6,580 nucleotides of DNA from the NCBI GenBank assembly GCA_013152765.1, contig JAADFT010000115.1, forward strand, positions 1 through 6,580, given 5' to 3'. This DNA comes from Calditrichota bacterium (GTDB lineage: Bacteria; Zhuqueibacterota; Zhuqueibacteria; Oleimicrobiales; Geothermoviventaceae). Shown piece after piece: positions 1 to 5,555 of this stretch. Made by a program: the position numbers and the translations under genes. The notes under the pieces are model-generated. The model saw nothing but the letters and a program-made list of their open reading frames with translations. It searched no databases and was not told the origin of the DNA. Each line of letters begins with the position of its first letter. Within the stretch, counting starts at the first letter, position 1.

Positions 1-20
1 AACTCCCCGGCTGCGTTTGC

Positions 21-88
21 CCGTCCGCCCGCGTGGACGGTTCAGTAGAGCGAGCTTCAGCTCGCTGAGGAAGGTGGGTTCCTGCTAC
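21..88. repeat. Cluster of palindromes, possible dispersed intergenic repeat
   Basis: Three inverted repeats lie back to back. CCGTCC (21-26) pairs with GGACGG (35-40). AGCGAGCT (49-56) pairs with AGCTCGCT (59-66) across only two bases. AGGAA (68-72) pairs with TTCCT (79-83). The outer GTAG (45-48) can also pair with CTAC (85-88), enclosing the last two. None is followed by a T-run, so these are not standard terminators. The compact palindromic design suggests a REP-like or other dispersed intergenic element, but the window holds only one copy, so this is inference. Confidence 0.4.
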
Positions 89-316
89 AGTGCAGATGTC
101 CCGTTCTGGCCTGGAGCGCAACGACTCTCGTTGTTCCTTCTGTGTGCCGTTTCTCCACGCGCTCGGTGACTCTGTGTGGTTCGGCGATCTGGTTTCGCTC
201 CCCGCCCTCTGCTCTTCCTCAACCACGAGCAAGCCCACCCGTAGGTTAAACCGGAGCCAGTTAGTCCGGAACATCCGCACACGCAAAATCGTCTAAGAAA
301 CACGCCGGGACCCAAC

Positions 317-331
317 AGACAGAACCTGTCT
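317..331 (+). promoter_or_regulatory. Small perfect hairpin in the operon leader
   Basis: AGACAG (317-322) and CTGTCT (326-331) form a perfect 6-bp stem with a 3-base loop. It is followed by CTTTGG, whose T-run is too short for a confident terminator. It sits six bases before the larger hairpin that covers the ribosome-binding site of the first operon gene, so the leader carries two tandem structures. It could be a weak attenuator, an mRNA-stabilising hairpin or a protein site. The pairing is seen; the role is inferred. Confidence 0.35.
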
Positions 332-336
332 CTTTG

Positions 337-374
337 GCGCGACCGAGTGCATCAAATGCCACAGGAGGTCGCGC
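337..374 (+). promoter_or_regulatory. Leader hairpin overlapping the RBS of the first operon gene
   Basis: GCGCGACC (337-344) is perfectly complementary to GGTCGCGC (367-374). The loop contains a smaller hairpin, GCAT (349-352) with ATGC (356-359). The Shine-Dalgarno sequence AGGAGG is at 363-368, so its last two bases and the whole spacer up to base 374 lie in the 3' arm. The ATG begins at 376. If folded, the GC-rich 8-bp stem would hinder 30S binding. That arrangement fits translational control by heat, a protein or a ligand. No known riboswitch class was recognised. Confidence 0.5.
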
Positions 375-375
375 A

Positions 376-612
376 ATGGAGAACATTGAGAAAATCGTTG
401 AACAGTACTGCGGCGACTTGAGGGACCGGGTCCGTGCCTGCCACTCACGGGAAGTGGCTCGTCTCCTCGCCGACGTCGTGTACTACGAACTGGGGCCTCT
501 GGCTCAGCAACCCGAAGTGGTGAATTACCTTGACGATCTTCTCAAGGTTCTCTTTGAGGAGACCTTCGACAGCGAGGGTAAGAATCGTTTTCTAACACCC
601 AACATGGAGTAA
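376..612 (+). CDS. Small hypothetical protein, first gene of the thiol operon
   Basis: A 78-residue protein that I do not recognise. The ATG at 376 is chosen because AGGAGG (363-368) lies seven bases upstream; the same frame could open earlier at a TTG (334), but that has no ribosome-binding site. The product looks soluble and largely helical, with no signal peptide or membrane segment. It is acidic, and its C-terminal half is rich in Leu, Asp and Glu. It has two cysteines, Cys12 (in QYCGDL) and Cys22 (in RACHSR), spaced ten residues apart and not as CxxC. The second is next to a histidine, so redox or metal binding is possible but unproven. Its stop lies three bases before the thioredoxin lipoprotein gene, whose RBS is inside this reading frame. 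Co-transcription and translational coupling are therefore likely, pointing to a role connected with thiol chemistry. Confidence 0.75.
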   Translation: MENIEKIVEQYCGDLRDRVRACHSREVARLLADVVYYELGPLAQQPEVVNYLDDLLKVLFEETFDSEGKNRFLTPNME

Positions 613-615
613 AGT

Positions 616-1188
616 ATGAAGAAGCAACGGCTGTTTTCTTTCCTGACCATCTTCGCTCTTGCTGCAGCTCTGGCAGTGGGCTGCTCGAAGTCCAACGAAC
701 AGGCGAATGCTGAGCCAGCTGCCAAGGGTGGCGGCGAGGCGGTTCAGACAGCGACTTCGACCACGTCTGGCCCGGTGGCTCCCGATTTTCAGTTGCGCGG
801 AGTAGACGGCAAAATTCACAAGCTGTCCGACTACAAAGGCAAAGTAATCATCCTGGATTTTTGGGACACCTGGTGCCCACCTTGTCGGATGGAGATCCCC
901 GATTTCGTGAAGTTGCAGGAACAGTACGGCAAGAAGGGGCTGCAAATCATCGGTGTGGCCTTCGGTCGGCAGGGTCTGGACGCTGTGAAAAACTTCATGG
1001 AGCAGTACCACATCAACTACCCTGTTCTCCTGGCCACGATGGAGGTCGTGCAGGCTTACGGAGGGATCCAGGGCATTCCCACCACGTTCGTGATCGACAA
1101 GCATGGCCGCATTTACCAGAAGTACGTTGGATACCGGCCTCGTAGCGTGTGGGAAAGCGACATCCAGACGCTTCTGGCTCAGAAGTAA
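616..1188 (+). CDS. TlpA-like thioredoxin-fold lipoprotein
   Basis: A 190-residue exported thiol-disulfide oxidoreductase. Residues 1-22 form a lipoprotein signal: Lys2-Lys3, a hydrophobic stretch, then a lipobox ending AVGC with Cys23 as the lipidation site. Residues 24-53 are a low-complexity Ser/Ala/Gly/Thr tether. The thioredoxin-fold domain of the TlpA/ResA/AhpC-TSA type covers about 54-190. Its active site is WCPPC (Trp86, Cys87, Cys90), and the conserved cis-proline loop is GIPTTF (Pro155). The family reduces disulfides outside the cytoplasm, for example in cytochrome c maturation, or serves as a peroxide or thiol reductase, usually fed by CcdA or DsbD. Neither partner is in the window, so its electron source and substrate are unknown. 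Asp84-Thr85 replaces the more usual Ala-Ser/Thr before the WCPPC. The RBS is GGAG (606-609) inside the end of the preceding gene. Confidence 0.93.
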   Translation: MKKQRLFSFLTIFALAAALAVGCSKSNEQANAEPAAKGGGEAVQTATSTTSGPVAPDFQLRGVDGKIHKLSDYKGKVIILDFWDTWCPPCRMEIPDFVKLQEQYGKKGLQIIGVAFGRQGLDAVKNFMEQYHINYPVLLATMEVVQAYGGIQGIPTTFVIDKHGRIYQKYVGYRPRSVWESDIQTLLAQK

Positions 1189-1199
1189 AGGGTCAAGCA

Positions 1200-1442
1200 A
1201 TGGACATCAAGGTTCACATTGACAAAACGATCACGATCGAGGACCTTGTCCGCGAACACCCCAAGTCCGTTGGGTTCCTGATGGAAAAGGGCATTAAATG
1301 CCTGGCGTGTGGGGAACCCATCTGGGGAACGCTTGAGAGCAGCGCCAAAGAGAAAGGGTTCACGGACGAAGAAATCGACAAGATCGTAGAAGAGCTGAAC
1401 GAGCTGGTCACCAAGGAGGAGGGAGGTAGCGAAAAAGAATGA
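1200..1442 (+). CDS. DUF1858-domain small CxxC protein
   Basis: An 80-residue cytoplasmic protein made almost entirely of a DUF1858 domain (about residues 3-65). This helical domain is found alone, or fused to hybrid-cluster, DUF438 or similar redox proteins. The signature is visible: an ITIEDLVREHP start, then FLMEKGIKCLACGEP with Cys34 and Cys37 as CxxC, followed by TLESSAKEKG. The tail (66-80) is charged and rich in Glu and Lys. The ATG at 1200 lies 11 bases after the thioredoxin gene stop, with a modest AAAGGG (1187-1192) upstream. An in-frame start at 1149 would lie inside the previous gene and is rejected. Its stop overlaps the next start as ATGA. The biochemical role of DUF1858 is not established; a thiol, metal or sulfur-transfer function is suggested by the cysteine pair and the neighbours. 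Confidence 0.88.
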   Translation: MDIKVHIDKTITIEDLVREHPKSVGFLMEKGIKCLACGEPIWGTLESSAKEKGFTDEEIDKIVEELNELVTKEEGGSEKE

Positions 1443-1864
1443 AAGCCTACATCAAGCAAATCAAGGGATTAGCGCTGGCAGCTAAGTCGGACTCCGAACA
1501 CTGGATCACGATGGACGGCCCGTACGACCTGAATGGTCAGAACGCCGGGCCAAGGCCGATGGAGGTCTTCCTGATGTCGCTCGGCGCATGCACGGCCATG
1601 GATGTGCTTTCGATCCTCAAGAAAATGCGCCAGCCTGTGGAAGATTTCGAAATGGAAATCGACGCGGACAGGGCCCCCGAGCATCCCAAGGTGTTCACGC
1701 GGGTCAACATCAAGTACATCATTTACGGCCGCGGCATCAAGCCGGAGAACGTCGAAAGAGCGATCGAGCTGTCGCAGGTGCGCTACTGCTCGGCCTCGGA
1801 AATGGTGCGCAAAACGGCCGAAATCACGACCAGCTTCGAGATTCGGGAACCGATTCCCGATTGA
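1439..1864 (+). CDS. OsmC family protein
   Basis: A 141-residue OsmC/Ohr-superfamily protein, near the family's usual length of about 135-145. Members are cytoplasmic dimers that use two cysteines to reduce organic hydroperoxides, or act in less defined thiol chemistry. Both expected cysteines are present: Cys51 in LGACTAMDV and Cys117 in YCSASEMVRKTAEI. The short N-terminal region ending GPYDLNGQNAGPRPMEVFL and the spacing look like the general OsmC/YhfA branch rather than Ohr, so organic hydroperoxide resistance should not be assumed. The ATG overlaps the stop of the DUF1858 gene by four bases. The upstream sequence is purine-rich with GGGAGGT (1421-1427) eleven bases before the start, a strong RBS. 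It is the last gene of the operon, followed 29 bases later by an intrinsic terminator. Pairing with a CxxC protein suggests the two may work on the same thiol or persulfide. Confidence 0.92.
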   Translation: MKAYIKQIKGLALAAKSDSEHWITMDGPYDLNGQNAGPRPMEVFLMSLGACTAMDVLSILKKMRQPVEDFEMEIDADRAPEHPKVFTRVNIKYIIYGRGIKPENVERAIELSQVRYCSASEMVRKTAEITTSFEIREPIPD

Positions 1865-1893
1865 GTCTTCCCTTCAGGCAGCAGTAGTCTCGT

Positions 1894-1924
1894 AACCCCG
1901 TCCTCTCGCCGGACGGGGTTTTTT
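1894..1924 (+). terminator. Intrinsic terminator of the thiol operon
   Basis: AACCCCGTCC (1894-1903) pairs perfectly with GGACGGGGTT (1911-1920) across a 7-base loop. A run of six T (1919-1924) follows on the plus strand. This is a textbook rho-independent terminator, 29 bases past the OsmC stop. Read from the minus strand the hairpin lacks a following T-run, so it should not efficiently stop the convergent antiporter transcript. Confidence 0.93.
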
Positions 1925-1995
1925 CGTGTTGGCCCAGCACGGGAACAATTCGTGTCCGGCCCCGGTGGTCCGACGCGTCAGCGTCCTTAAAGGGA

Positions 1996-2940
1996 TCAAA
2001 CCAACCGACTGATGAACAGCCCGTAGAGAGAAAGCAGCAAAACACCTTCGGCGCGGGACACGCGTTTTCCAGTGACCATGATCGGCCACAGCAGCAAGCA
2101 AAGAAGGAACATGGCGGGAAGCTCGAAGTGCAGCACGGACTGCGGCACCGCCAGAGGCCGCACAGTCGTAACGGTGCCCAAAATCAGCAGCACGTTGAAG
2201 ATGTTGCTCCCCACTACGTTGCCGATGCAAATGTCGGTTTCGCGGCGGTAGGCAGCCACAAGAGACGTGGCCAGCTCCGGTAACGATGTTCCCACGGCGA
2301 TCAGCGTAGCGCCAATCACCCATTCGCTCACTCCCGCAGCACGGGCCAGCGCCTGGCCTGAGTCGATCATCAAATTGGACCCGAAAACCAGCCCAACGAT
2401 GCCGGTTGCGACGAAAAACGTGTTCTTAAGCAGGCATTTCCAGGGGGAGTCTTTGTCGCACGGACCTCGCAGCAGGTTTGAAGCTCGCTCGTCGATGGTG
2501 CGGTGAAGCATGAGCGTGCTGAACGCAACCATTCCACCGAGAAGGATGAGGCCATCCACGCGTGAAACGCCACTACCGTGCCAGGCCAGCCCAAGAAAAG
2601 CAAGCTGGGCAGCGATCATGATGGGTACTTCCTGCAGGAGCGTTTTCCGCCCCACGGTGAGTGGGCGCACAATGGCAGCCAGGCCCAGGACGAGGCCCGC
2701 GTTCGCGATGTTGCTCCCCACCACGTTACCGAGCGCGATGTCCGGGTTGCCGCGCAGCGCAGCCACCAGACTCACGACCAGCTCCGGCGCCGAGGTACCG
2801 AAAGCCACAACCGTGAGACCGACAATCAGCGGATGGACGCGAAAGTAACGCGCAAGGTTGGAGGATCCTTTGACAAGCCAATCCGCCCCACCGAACAGAA
2901 AAGCGACACCGACTGCAAAGACAAGAAGATGAATCAACAA
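1996..2940 (-). CDS. Calcium/sodium antiporter (CaCA family, YrbG-like)
   Basis: A 314-residue inner-membrane cation exchanger of the Ca2+:cation antiporter family, complete and close to the usual bacterial length of about 310-330. It has two homologous halves in inverted topology, each with the conserved alpha-repeat. The first repeat has GTSAPE (48-53) and GNVVGSNIAN (71-80); the second has GTSLPE (217-222) and GNVVGSNIFN (240-249). The acidic residues Glu53 and Glu222 and the Asn/Ser groups are the ion-binding positions of the family. About ten hydrophobic segments are evident, with a charged loop at about 147-172 between the halves. The start is a TTG at 2940, supported by AAAGGA about nine bases upstream; an adjacent second TTG (2937) is possible. 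It is transcribed alone, convergent with the thiol operon. Whether Na+, K+ or H+ is the counter-ion cannot be read from the sequence. Confidence 0.95.
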   Translation of the reverse strand: MLIHLLVFAVGVAFLFGGADWLVKGSSNLARYFRVHPLIVGLTVVAFGTSAPELVVSLVAALRGNPDIALGNVVGSNIANAGLVLGLAAIVRPLTVGRKTLLQEVPIMIAAQLAFLGLAWHGSGVSRVDGLILLGGMVAFSTLMLHRTIDERASNLLRGPCDKDSPWKCLLKNTFFVATGIVGLVFGSNLMIDSGQALARAAGVSEWVIGATLIAVGTSLPELATSLVAAYRRETDICIGNVVGSNIFNVLLILGTVTTVRPLAVPQSVLHFELPAMFLLCLLLWPIMVTGKRVSRAEGVLLLSLYGLFISRLV

Positions 2941-3723
2941 AGGCAGGATTCCTTTCGCGGCTCAGTCACGCACCACCCAACCTCCGGACGCCAGCAATTT
3001 AGCAAGATGCCAGCGCAAAATCAAGGTTAAGCGCCCGGCGACTCCAAACGCTGCTGTCTGGGAAGTGATCCTCGGACTTTCGCCCGGGCACCTCGCGGTC
3101 GCGCATCCCCGGTCAACTCACAGACTTACACACAATTTCCCTGATTCGCGCAGCATGACTTGCAAGAGAGCGCCCGTCGTAGAAATGTCCTCGCGATTTG
3201 AGAAAGATCACGAGTTGAACTGCGATCCGCACCTGGAGCACGGTTCTGAATTGCTGGCCCGGCCTGTGCCGCTGTCTGGCTCCCCCGAACCGCAAAACGT
3301 GAGAACGGCCTTCCGTCGACTTTGGCGCTCTGCCTCTGGTTCTGCCGCACTCAAGCCCTGCCGGAAAAGCTGCCGGACTTCCGCTTCGATTTTCTCCGAC
3401 TGCTTTGGAGTCATCCGCATCTCAAAGCGACTGTGCAAACAGCGTTACCCTCGTTTACGAAAAACAAAAAGCTCTTTGATCCGAATTTCCTTGCAATTAC
3501 CAGATCTTTTGTCTACCTTGGTACCGAAACAAGCGGACCACCTTTCGAGCTGCTCAAGGACTGCAGTCAGTGAACCCCTTCTTCGGAATACCAGCCTGAC
3601 CTCACCGACGCACAACACCCCCAGCACGGACAAGACTCGATGCGAAGAAGCCTCACGCGGCCGCTCGTCGCTCGAACGTGGTTCCGTTCATCCGTAACAT
3701 AGCAACAAAGCAAGGAGCAAAAA
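2941..3723. other. Long gene-poor intergenic region between divergent genes
   Basis: About 780 bases separate the antiporter gene and the isomerase gene, which point away from each other. The antiporter promoter lies at 2996-3024. A weak candidate for the isomerase is TTGCAA (3491-3496), 17 bases, TACCTT (3514-3519). A 210-codon plus-strand open frame (3065-3697) has no RBS at any start and a skewed Ser/Arg/Cys composition, so I do not call it. A minus-strand frame starting at 3420 or 3438 and ending at 3208 (about 70 codons) has a more protein-like composition: a charged helix-like N-terminus and a C-terminal CSRCG. It is unrecognised and too weakly supported to call. The region may hold a degraded gene, a small RNA or just spacer. 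Confidence 0.5.
2996..3024 (-). promoter_or_regulatory. Sigma-70-type promoter for the antiporter gene
   Basis: Read on the minus strand: TTGATT (3024-3019), exactly 17 bases, then TAAATT (3001-2996). Each hexamer matches four of six consensus bases. Transcription would start near 2989, leaving a leader of about 50 bases before the TTG start at 2940. This is a good fit by position and spacing, but is a pattern match only. Confidence 0.5.
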
Positions 3724-4161
3724 ATGGCACAGGCGAAACAAGGCGACACCGTAAAGGTGCACTACACAGGAAAGCTCGAAGACGGGACCGTGTTCGACAC
3801 GTCAGCAGACCGTGAGCCGATCGAGTTCACCCTCGGCGATGGCCAGATCATCACTGGTTTCGAGAATGCCGTACTCGGAATGGAGGAAGGCGAGAAAAAG
3901 ACGGCGAAGGTCCCTTCTGACGAAGCTTACGGTCCCCATCGCGAGGACATGATGCTGCGGGTCGGCCGCGACCAGTTTCCCCCCGACTTAAAGCCCGAGG
4001 TAGGCCAGCAGCTTCAGATGACGCAGTCCAACGGCCAGACACTGATCGTTCAGGTGGCCGAGGTGGACGAGTCCACCGTCCTGCTCGACGCCAATCACCC
4101 GCTCGCAGGTAAGGACCTGATCTTCGACATCGAGCTTGTGGAGATCGTGAAGTCCGAGTAG
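3724..4161 (+). CDS. SlyD-like FKBP-type peptidyl-prolyl cis-trans isomerase
   Basis: A 145-residue cytoplasmic FKBP-type prolyl isomerase and chaperone of the SlyD group. The FKBP core is split by an insert-in-flap chaperone domain. The N-terminal part has VKVHYTGKLEDGTVFDTS (10-27) and FTLGDGQIITGFENAVLGM (35-53), followed by KVPSDEAYG (62-70). The insert spans about 73-125. The core resumes with DANHPLAGKDLIFDIELVEI (122-141). The family catalyses rotation about Xaa-Pro bonds and binds unfolded chains through the insert. The long His/Cys-rich metal-binding tail of E. coli SlyD is absent: the protein ends four residues after ELVEI, so a nickel-delivery role is unlikely. The ATG is supported by AAGGAG (3712-3717) six bases upstream. 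It is a single-gene unit bounded by a terminator. There is no signal peptide. Confidence 0.95.
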   Translation: MAQAKQGDTVKVHYTGKLEDGTVFDTSADREPIEFTLGDGQIITGFENAVLGMEEGEKKTAKVPSDEAYGPHREDMMLRVGRDQFPPDLKPEVGQQLQMTQSNGQTLIVQVAEVDESTVLLDANHPLAGKDLIFDIELVEIVKSE

Positions 4162-4241
4162 CGGTTCCCCGTGTTGAACCGGCGTTTCAGGCCGAATCAG
4201 TGAGAATCGGTGTAGTGCCGGACCAATTCTGCACACACATG

Positions 4242-4286
4242 ACTCCTGCTTTCCCCACTTGTGGAGAGAGCAGGAGTTTCTTGTTT
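4242..4286 (+). terminator. Terminator of the isomerase gene
   Basis: ACTCCTGCT (4242-4250) pairs perfectly with AGCAGGAGT (4269-4277). The stem continues inward through TTC/GAG with a G-U pair, one C-A mismatch, then CCAC/GTGG (4255-4264), giving an unusually long hairpin of about 16-17 pairs. TTTCTTGTTT follows (4277-4286). It lies 80 bases past the stop. On the minus strand no T-run follows, so it mainly serves the isomerase transcript. Confidence 0.85.
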
Positions 4287-4352
4287 CGGGAAACGGACCG
4301 TCGCCCCGCTTCGCTCGGGTTCAACAAACGTTCTAACCTGATTAAGAAAGCA

Positions 4353-5555
4353 CTACGTTCTTTCCCCGCTCTGTTGCGGGCCTTCTGAAGCCATCTTCTC
4401 GAACTCCAGCCAGAGCCTCCAGAGCGCGCGGGGCACGTGAAAGCAGCCCTTCCATTTCCCGCCCTTGGCAGGTAGAAACACCTCTCCCCGGCGGTTCAGG
4501 TACCCCCACCATTCTCCGTAGTCGGGGTCCGGAAAGCGCGACCAGGTGTACTCGTGCAGGCGCGTGTACCAGTCCCAGAGCTCAAGTCGCCCTGTCAAAC
4601 GGTACCCCATGGCCGTGACCATCAGCGCCTCGTTGTGAACCCACCAGAGCTTCTGGTCCCACTCGAGCTTTTCCGGCGGTTTCCCGTCAGCATCCATGAA
4701 GTAGAAAAGTCCGCCGTGCTCGTCGTCCCAACCGAACTCCAGCATCCAGACAGCCGCTTCCGCAGCCTGCTCGATCAGCTGGCGGTCTCCGAAACGCTCG
4801 CCAACGTCCATCAAGAACCACATCGCTTCAAGGCCGTGGCCGGGAATGATCAGCCGCCCCTCGAAGCAGTCCGGGTGCGAGCCATCCGGTGCCACGTGTT
4901 CAAAGATCAAGCGACGTTCGGGATCCACAAAGAGCGACAACACCTGGTCGACGCTTTCGCGCACGATTTGTTCGAACTCACCTGGATCGAGCTGCCAGGC
5001 CATTTCAAGCGCGAGATTCACGAGAATCATGGGTAGCGCCATGGACTTGAGCGGGCGTGTGCCCGGCACACGTTTCTCGTACTTTCCCTTTGGATTTTCC
5101 CGGCGCCTCAGGATGTTCTCGTATGTCCGCCGAGCCAGGTCTTTCGCTTCTTCGTCCCCTGTTGCCAAGGCGTACTGGCTGAACGCCATTGCCGCGAAGC
5201 AGTCCGAGAAGATGTTGTAAGGCTGAATTAACGGCCGTCCCTGCCTGTCCAGCGAGAAGTACCAGTTGCCCGCAGCATCTGTGCCGTGCTGGCGCAGAAA
5301 ATTTGCTCCTAAGCGAGCAACGTCGAGCCATTCCGGACGTTTCTCAACCCGATTGTAGAGAGCCGAGAAAGTCCACACCTGTCGCGCCTGCAACCAGACG
5401 AATTTGTCCGTGTCGTACACGCGGCCTTCGCGATCGAGACAGGTAAAGTAGCCTCCGAACTCTTCGTCCAAAGAATGGTGCTGCCAGAAAGGTACGACGT
5501 CGTTTAGCAAAGCCCGGCGGTACAGATCGGCGAGAGCTTTTGGTTCAAGCTTCAC
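4353..5555 (-). CDS. N-acylglucosamine 2-epimerase (AGE/RnBP family)
   Basis: A 400-residue cytoplasmic sugar 2-epimerase with an (alpha/alpha)6-barrel, the normal length for the family. These enzymes interconvert N-acetylglucosamine and N-acetylmannosamine; cellobiose 2-epimerases share the fold. Visible motifs are KFVWLQARQVW (51-61, Arg58), IPGHGLEAMWFL (237-248, His240), GWDDEHGGLFYF (275-286), KLWWVHNEAL (302-311, His307), DPDYGEWWGYL (343-353) and KGCFHVPRAL (369-378, His373). His240 and His373 match the two catalytic histidines of the family. KGCFHVPR and the DPxYGEW-GYL stretch look closer to the renin-binding-protein type than to cellobiose epimerases, so the N-acylhexosamine substrate is favoured but not certain. 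The GTG start is fixed by GAGGTGATC (5565-5557), a nine-base match to the 16S rRNA 3' end, one base before the codon. No sialic acid or amino-sugar genes lie beside it, so salvage is only inferred. Confidence 0.93.
   Translation of the reverse strand: MKLEPKALADLYRRALLNDVVPFWQHHSLDEEFGGYFTCLDREGRVYDTDKFVWLQARQVWTFSALYNRVEKRPEWLDVARLGANFLRQHGTDAAGNWYFSLDRQGRPLIQPYNIFSDCFAAMAFSQYALATGDEEAKDLARRTYENILRRRENPKGKYEKRVPGTRPLKSMALPMILVNLALEMAWQLDPGEFEQIVRESVDQVLSLFVDPERRLIFEHVAPDGSHPDCFEGRLIIPGHGLEAMWFLMDVGERFGDRQLIEQAAEAAVWMLEFGWDDEHGGLFYFMDADGKPPEKLEWDQKLWWVHNEALMVTAMGYRLTGRLELWDWYTRLHEYTWSRFPDPDYGEWWGYLNRRGEVFLPAKGGKWKGCFHVPRALWRLWLEFEKMASEGPQQSGERT

Larger units (their letters stand above)
1..336. 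other. Gene-free upstream region of the thiol operon
   Basis: I see no convincing gene here. Short open frames exist on both strands (for example 90-296 plus and 85-315 minus), but they overlap each other, lack a Shine-Dalgarno site and have arbitrary composition. The stretch holds several inverted repeats: 21-40, 49-66, 68-83, 119-133 (CAACGA, CTC, TCGTTG), 251-269 (CCGGA, 9 bases, TCCGG) and 317-331. No clear -35/-10 pair was found for the operon starting at 376. The best pair, TTAGTC (261-266), 17 bases, CAAAAT (284-289), is poor, so the promoter may use another sigma factor or lie further upstream. Confidence 0.6.

Noticed and set aside
90..296. Short plus-strand frame before the thiol operon
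   Set aside because: GTG start without RBS, arbitrary composition, and overlap with an equally poor minus-strand frame.
334..353. Possible sigma-54 promoter (TTGG...TGC)
   Set aside because: The spacing between GG and GC is 11 rather than 10 bases, and it lies inside the leader hairpin.
334..375. Earlier TTG start for the first operon gene
   Set aside because: The ATG at 376 has AGGAGG at ideal distance; the TTG has no RBS and lies at the base of a hairpin.
592..1200. 202-codon minus-strand open frame
   Set aside because: It lies opposite the TlpA-like gene, whose signal peptide, WCPPC site and RBS prove the plus-strand reading.
3065..3697. 210-codon plus-strand frame as a protein gene
   Set aside because: No RBS at its GTG start or at internal ATGs, Ser/Arg/Cys-heavy composition, and no recognisable domain. 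Kept only as an observation.
4554..5036. 160-codon plus-strand frame
   Set aside because: Opposite strand of the epimerase gene, which carries all conserved motifs.
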